A stretch of 9,174 nt of DNA from Pseudomonadota bacterium (GTDB lineage Bacteria; Myxococcota; Polyangia; Polyangiales; Polyangiaceae). Each line of letters begins with the position of its first letter. The first letter of the stretch is position 1. Below the pieces are notes generated by a model, which worked only from the letters and a program-made list of their open reading frames with translations, was not told the origin of the DNA and did no database searches. This document shows positions 6,047 to 9,174 of the stretch, one piece after another. The translations under genes and the position numbers were made by a program. The stretch spans positions 1-9,174 of the forward strand of contig JAEZYO010000291.1 in assembly GCA_023419055.1 (NCBI GenBank), in the 5' to 3' direction.

Positions 6047-6862
6047 CTATCGAGCCCGTGAGCGCGGGCGAAAGACGACCACGCCCGGCGCTAGCTCGAG
6101 GGCGCTCATTCCGAAGCTTCGGACGCGCGGCACCTCGCTTCGCGCGACGAGCAAGGCGCCGTCCTCGTGGAGGGCGTTCTCGAGGCACCCGAGGACGCGC
6201 TGACCGGCGGGCTCGGCGAGGTAGATGAGGACGTTCTTGCACACGATGAGATCGAACTCACCAGGCCCCGTACCGTCGATCAGGTCCCGAACGACGAAGC
6301 TGACTCGCTCCCGGAGCGCCCGGGAGACGCGCAAGGACCCGTCTGTCCCGCGCTCGAGGTGGCGCGCAGAGAGCTCGCTCGGTAGATCGCGGGCGCTCTC
6401 GCTCGCGTAGCTCCCGGTCTCGGCGGCGGCGAGCGCGGCCTGGCTGCGATCGAGACCCACGACCCGGAAGGGCCGCCCGCGAGCCGCGTCTCCGAGCAGC
6501 ATGGCGAGCGTCCAGGCCTCTTCCCCGGTGGAGCAGCCCGCCGACAGCCCCCGAAGGCGCGGCGAGCCCTCGAGCGAGGGAAGAAAGTGCTGGCGGAGCG
6601 CGTGCCACTGCGGCGGATCGCGAAAGAAGCGCGTCTCACCGACCCGAACGAGCTCCGACAGGCTTTCACGGGACGCCTGGTCGCTTTCCAGGCGAGCCAC
6701 GAGCTCCGCGACGCTCACGCCGTCTCGCTGCGCGAGCCACGGCAGGTAGCTCGAGAGGCGGGCTTCGAGCCAGCCTGGCGCGCGCCCGTTCCGAGCGCCG
6801 ACGCCGTTCTGTCGTTCGATGAGCTCGATGGCGCGCGAGAGGAGCTTGGGGTCGAGGCTCAT
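6047..6862 (-). CDS. cheR: CheR-type protein-glutamate methyltransferase
   Basis: CheR enzymes use S-adenosylmethionine to methylate glutamates on chemoreceptors, the adaptation step of chemosensory pathways. The 271-aa protein has an all-helical N-terminal part (about 1-75) followed by the methyltransferase domain. Landmarks are VGETRFFRD (74-82), the SAM-binding LSAGCSTGEEAWTLAM (106-121), VVGLDRS (134-140) with acidic D138, FDLIVCKNVLIYL (203-215), and VARSE (239-243). There is no TPR extension and no obvious tethering pentapeptide. ATG 6862 is chosen because it overlaps the CheW-like stop as ATGA (6859-6862); a longer version starting at 6949 would add 29 arginine-rich residues that are only the other frame of the preceding gene. 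CheA, receptor and CheB are absent from the window, so it may serve a receptor encoded elsewhere. Confidence 0.93.
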   Translation of the reverse strand: MSLDPKLLSRAIELIERQNGVGARNGRAPGWLEARLSSYLPWLAQRDGVSVAELVARLESDQASRESLSELVRVGETRFFRDPPQWHALRQHFLPSLEGSPRLRGLSAGCSTGEEAWTLAMLLGDAARGRPFRVVGLDRSQAALAAAETGSYASESARDLPSELSARHLERGTDGSLRVSRALRERVSFVVRDLIDGTGPGEFDLIVCKNVLIYLAEPAGQRVLGCLENALHEDGALLVARSEVPRVRSFGMSALELAPGVVVFRPRSRAR

Positions 6863-7341
6863 GTCCCGGTCGCGCGCGGGGGAGCGTCTCCGCGTAGCGC
6901 GAGGAGCTCCGGCACGTCGAGCAGCGCGCCCACGTTCAGGACCGCGCACGCCGGGGCAACGGTGATCACTCCCAGCAGGAGGCCGGCGACCCGCTCGGAC
7001 GTCAAGCTCGGTACCGGAGCGAGGCCCGTCTCCGGTAGATCGCGCAAGCCCGCGAGCGAGTCCACCTTGAGCCCCGCTCGCCGCCCGAGCCCTCCGAGCT
7101 CGCGCACGACGACGATCTTGGCTTCTTCTGCGGCAGTACCGGGTTCGACGTCGAGCAGGAGCGCCGGCTCGAGCACCGGGAGGACTTCACCCCGAAGGTT
7201 CATCACGCCCGAGAGCAGCGGAGGCGCGTGGAACAGCCTCGAGAGGGCCCGCGCGGCGATCACCTCCTGCACGTGATCGAGGAGCAGGCCGAAGAGCGCG
7301 CCGCCGATGGTCACCCCCATGCAGCGGCGCGCGTCGCTCAA
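6859..7341 (-). CDS. cheW: CheW-like chemosensory adaptor protein
   Basis: CheW adaptors link chemoreceptors to the CheA histidine kinase at the inner membrane. The single CheW domain fills the 160-aa protein. It begins GVTIGGALFGLLLDHVQEV (9-27), followed by LSGVMNLRGEVLPVLEP (43-59) with the conserved N48-L-R50-G region. A second barrel half (about 75-145) ends in VITVAPACAVLNVGALLDVPEL (split here only by function, residues 125-146). The start is taken as TTG 7341, which overlaps the previous stop as TTGA; ATG 7320 (residue 8) is a real alternative that begins right at the first strand, and neither has a strong Shine-Dalgarno. The C-terminal 12 residues are polar and disordered-looking. 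It lies between an unknown 91-aa gene and cheR with overlaps on both sides, so all three are probably made together. Confidence 0.88.
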   Translation of the reverse strand: MSDARRCMGVTIGGALFGLLLDHVQEVIAARALSRLFHAPPLLSGVMNLRGEVLPVLEPALLLDVEPGTAAEEAKIVVVRELGGLGRRAGLKVDSLAGLRDLPETGLAPVPSLTSERVAGLLLGVITVAPACAVLNVGALLDVPELLALRGDAPPRATGT

Positions 7342-7613
7342 ACGAACCCAGCCTTGCGCGAACCCGAAGGCGGAGCGTCGATGGCCCCGGCGAAGGCGTC
7401 CTCGAGGGCGAGCACGTAGTATTCACCCTTCTGGGTCTGCGCGTGCAAAAAGGCCCGGTCGACCTTGATCTTCTGCACCTTGGACACGGTCATGCTCGCG
7501 CCGTTCGACGCCACGTAGAGGGTCAAGAGACGCCCTTCCGGCAGCGTGAAGGTGCGGTCTTCTTTCTTGGCTTCGGCAGCGCCCAGCAGGGCGAGCAGGT
7601 GTTCTTCGGTCAT
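7338..7613 (-). CDS. Unknown 91-aa protein, first gene of the chemosensory run
   Basis: I do not recognise this family. The protein has a short acidic helical start (MTEEHLLALLGAAEAKKEDR), then alternating hydrophobic residues suggestive of beta strands: TFTLPEGRLLTLYVAS (21-36) and ASMTVSKVQKIKVD (39-52). A segment GEYYVLALEDAFAGAI (63-78) and a polar Pro/Ser/Lys end follow. No signal peptide, membrane helix or known catalytic motif is visible, so it is probably a small cytoplasmic protein. It is judged real because it starts the run, its stop overlaps the CheW-like start, codon use matches its neighbours, and a promoter-like sequence lies just before its ATG. A regulatory or adaptor part in the chemosensory module is a guess from position only. 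Confidence 0.68.
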   Translation of the reverse strand: MTEEHLLALLGAAEAKKEDRTFTLPEGRLLTLYVASNGASMTVSKVQKIKVDRAFLHAQTQKGEYYVLALEDAFAGAIDAPPSGSRKAGFV

Positions 7614-7622
7614 GGAGGCTCG

Positions 7623-7650
7623 ATCTTTTGCCGAACCGCGCCGGTGTCAA
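7623..7650 (-). promoter_or_regulatory. Putative sigma-70-type promoter of the minus-strand run
   Basis: On the minus strand a consensus TTGACA (-35, bases 7645-7650) is followed after 16 bases by AAAGAT (7623-7628), a weak -10 with the key A2 and T6. Transcription would begin within a few bases of the ATG at 7613, and no Shine-Dalgarno is present there, so the message may be leaderless. Confidence 0.42.
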
Positions 7651-7689
7651 GGCGAAGAGGCCGATCGGGGCGTGTCCCATGCATGTCCG

Positions 7690-7718
7690 TCGACGATCGG
7701 CGCCCGGCGGGGTAGTTT
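7690..7718 (+). promoter_or_regulatory. Putative promoter of the MlaF-type gene
   Basis: TCGACG (7690-7695; four of six bases match TTGACA) and TAGTTT (7713-7718; T, A and final T match) are separated by 17 bases. The -10-like box ends six bases before the ATG at 7725, which implies a leaderless start. Individually weak; supported by similar geometry at neighbouring genes. Confidence 0.3.
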
Positions 7719-7724
7719 GCGCGC

Positions 7725-8522
7725 ATGGGCGAACCCGAGCCCCAGGAAACGCGTTCCCGCGACCACATCGTGGTCGAGCACCTGGAAAAGTCTTTCGGGA
7801 CCAATCGGGTGCTCCGCGACGTCAACATGGCGATCGGGCGCGGCGACGTCGCCGTCATCATCGGTGGCTCGGGGGCGGGCAAGACCACGCTGCTCAAGAT
7901 CCTGATCGGGCTCGACCGGCCGACCTCCGGGAGCGTGCTCGTCGACGGCGTCGATATGACTCGCCTGAGCCCTCGCAAGCTGAACGAGCTCCGCCGAAAA
8001 TTCGGGATGGTCTTTCAGTACTCCGCGCTCCTCGACTCGATGAACGTGCTCGACAACGTCGCGTTCCCGCTGCGCGAGCACACGAAGCTCAAGGAAAAAG
8101 AGATTCGCGCCAAGGTCCGCGAGAAGCTCAGCGTCCTCAAGCTCGAGAACGTCGACGCCAAATACCCGAGCGAGCTCTCCGGCGGCATGCGGAAGCGGGT
8201 TGCCCTGGCTCGCGCTCTCATGCTCGAGCCCCAGGCCATCCTCTACGACGAACCGACGAGCGGTCTCGACCCGATCACGAGCCGCTTGGTGGACGACCTG
8301 ATCCTCGAGACGCGCGACCGCTTCGGGGTGACCAGCATCGTCATCTCCCACGATATGGCCGGCGCTCTCCGGATGGCGGACTGCGTCTTCCTGCTCGCGA
8401 AAGGCGAGGTGGTCGCCTCGGGTTCGCCCAAGAAGCTCGTTTCGGGGAGCAACAAGATCGTCCAGGACTTCATCGAGGCGAGCGGCATCGACGCCGAGCG
8501 TCTCACGACTCCGGAAGCCTAG
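7725..8522 (+). CDS. mlaF: ABC transporter ATP-binding protein, MlaF/Ttg2A type
   Basis: MlaF-type ATPases power MlaE-class permeases that move phospholipids between the inner and outer membrane. The 265-aa length is typical. Walker A is G47-G-S-G-A-G-K53-T-T55, the Q-loop is Q98 in MVFQYSALLDSMNVLDNVAFPLRE, the ABC signature is LSGGMRKR (151-158), Walker B is AILYDE (171-176), and the switch histidine is H209. The F-Q-x-x-A-L-L/F-D-S and N-V-A-F-P-L-R-E wording is characteristic of the MlaF branch and distinguishes it from generic ABC ATPases. All catalytic residues look intact. The first 13 residues are polar and precede the domain. No MlaE permease, MlaD or MlaC is beside it, so its partners must lie elsewhere; the next gene is a sugar epimerase 42 bp away. 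The start ATG 7725 lacks a good Shine-Dalgarno. Confidence 0.92.
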   Translation: MGEPEPQETRSRDHIVVEHLEKSFGTNRVLRDVNMAIGRGDVAVIIGGSGAGKTTLLKILIGLDRPTSGSVLVDGVDMTRLSPRKLNELRRKFGMVFQYSALLDSMNVLDNVAFPLREHTKLKEKEIRAKVREKLSVLKLENVDAKYPSELSGGMRKRVALARALMLEPQAILYDEPTSGLDPITSRLVDDLILETRDRFGVTSIVISHDMAGALRMADCVFLLAKGEVVASGSPKKLVSGSNKIVQDFIEASGIDAERLTTPEA

Positions 8523-8528
8523 CCCGGC

Positions 8529-8557
8529 TTGCTGGAGGGGCGGCTTGGGGATATCGT
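8529..8557 (+). promoter_or_regulatory. Putative promoter of the epimerase gene
   Basis: TTGCTG (8529-8534) and TATCGT (8552-8557; four of six match TATAAT) are separated by 17 bases. The -10-like box ends seven bases before the GTG at 8565, so transcription and translation could start at about the same base. The purine-rich GGAGGGG at 8534-8540 is too far upstream to serve as a Shine-Dalgarno. Confidence 0.33.
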
Positions 8558-8564
8558 CCGCGCC

Positions 8565-9174
8565 GTGTCCGCGCGAACTGTTTTCCTGACCGGCGCCGCC
8601 GGGTTCATCGGCAGCCACACGGTTACGGCGTTGCTCCGTCGTGGGGATCGCGTGGTCGGACTGGACAACTTCAACGACTACTACGACCCGGCTCGCAAGC
8701 GGCAGAACGTGCGGGAGATCGCCGAAGCTTGCCCTGGCGCCGACTTCGCGCTCCACGAGGCGGATCTCCGGGATCGCGCGGCGCTCCGGAGGTTGTTCGA
8801 GGCCGAGCGCTTCGACGCGATCGTGCACCTCGCGGCGATGGCCGGGGTGCGAGCTTCGGAGCTCGCTCCTCACCTTTACTACGACGTGAACCTGACGGGC
8901 ACGCTCAACCTGCTCGAGCTCTCTGCGGAGTTCGGACGACCGAACTTCGTCTTCGCGTCCACGTCGAGCGCCTACGGCAACTCGAGCCCGAGCCCGTTCG
9001 TGGAAACCGCGTCCGCGGATCGCCCGCTCGCGCCGTACCCTGCGAGCAAGCGCTCGGCCGAGCTCCTCGGGCACGCCTATCACCATCTTCACGGCGTGGA
9101 CTTCACGGCGCTCCGCTTTTTCACCGTGTACGGCCCCCGCGGTCGGCCCGACATGATGGCCTTCAAGGTGATGC
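8565..9174 (+). CDS. NAD-dependent epimerase, UDP-glucuronate 4-epimerase-like (3' end outside window)
   Basis: This is an extended short-chain dehydrogenase/reductase that epimerises a nucleotide sugar, probably UDP-glucuronate to UDP-galacturonate, for surface polysaccharide. The 203 visible residues contain the N-terminal NAD fold L8-T-G-A-A-G-F-I-G16-S-H, the VVGLDNFNDYYDPARKR segment (30-46), DLRD (67-70), VHLAAMAGVR (87-96), STSSAYG (132-138) and the catalytic Y158-x-x-x-K162. It reaches RFFTVYGPRGRPDMM (184-198), whose GRPDMM wording is typical of the UDP-glucuronate epimerase branch. The frame is open to the window edge, so about a third of the protein is missing. GTG 8565 is chosen because it gives the usual short lead into the first strand; a TTG at 8529 in frame would add 12 residues unlike the family. 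The exact substrate is inferred. Confidence 0.9.
   Translation, partial: MSARTVFLTGAAGFIGSHTVTALLRRGDRVVGLDNFNDYYDPARKRQNVREIAEACPGADFALHEADLRDRAALRRLFEAERFDAIVHLAAMAGVRASELAPHLYYDVNLTGTLNLLELSAEFGRPNFVFASTSSAYGNSSPSPFVETASADRPLAPYPASKRSAELLGHAYHHLHGVDFTALRFFTVYGPRGRPDMMAFKVM

Noticed and set aside
6863..6949. 29-residue N-terminal extension of CheR
   Set aside because: It is the alternate frame of the CheW-like 3' end; ATG 6862 with its ATGA overlap and the family N-terminus fit better.
7647..9092. Long minus-strand open frame (481 codons) opposite mlaF and the epimerase
   Set aside because: It is antisense to two recognisable proteins and shows no domain; its E/R/V-rich content reflects the complement of GC-rich codons.

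Overview
The window is GC-rich throughout, with G/C-ending codons, GTG and TTG as well as ATG starts, and densely packed genes with many short overlaps. The mix of an EF-Ts gene, orphan chemotaxis genes, surface-sugar enzymes and a GGARPGAGRPK-type transposase relative resembles myxobacteria (Myxococcota, perhaps Polyangiales). That placement is an inference from gene style. I see no rRNA, tRNA, CRISPR array, prophage or intact insertion sequence.

Layout, left to right. The 3' end of tsf (EF-Ts) reads rightwards and is followed by two hairpins and a short AT-richer leader. Next comes a rightward gene for a protein related to REP-associated (Y1/HUH) transposases. Its catalytic His pair and Tyr appear to be replaced, and it carries a basic histone-H1-like tail. 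A perfect hairpin separates it from a convergent (leftward) UDP-GlcNAc/UDP-ManNAc-type sugar nucleotide dehydrogenase. Only 32 bp away, a polysaccharide deacetylase diverges rightwards and overlaps the end of a leftward VanZ-like membrane protein gene by 52 bp.

From about 7613 down to 3584 the minus strand carries one tight six-gene run, listed in transcription order: unknown 91-aa protein, CheW-like protein, CheR-like methyltransferase, thiazole synthase ThiG, MFS transporter, VanZ-like protein. Four of its five junctions are overlaps of 4 to 8 bases; the fifth (cheR to thiG) is a 51-bp gap with a good ribosome-binding site before thiG. Divergently from this run, an MlaF-type ABC ATPase gene reads rightwards. 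It is followed by a nucleotide-sugar epimerase (UDP-glucuronate 4-epimerase-like) that runs off the right edge.

Functionally there are three themes. Surface polysaccharide and envelope work is represented by the dehydrogenase, deacetylase, epimerase and MlaF ATPase. A partial chemosensory module (CheW and CheR, no CheA or receptor in view) is the second. Thiamine thiazole synthesis translationally coupled to a transporter is the third. The most unusual item is the apparently catalytically dead, tailed transposase relative, which has an inverted repeat around its ribosome-binding site. A recurring geometry of -10-like boxes 6 to 9 bases before start codons suggests several leaderless transcripts.
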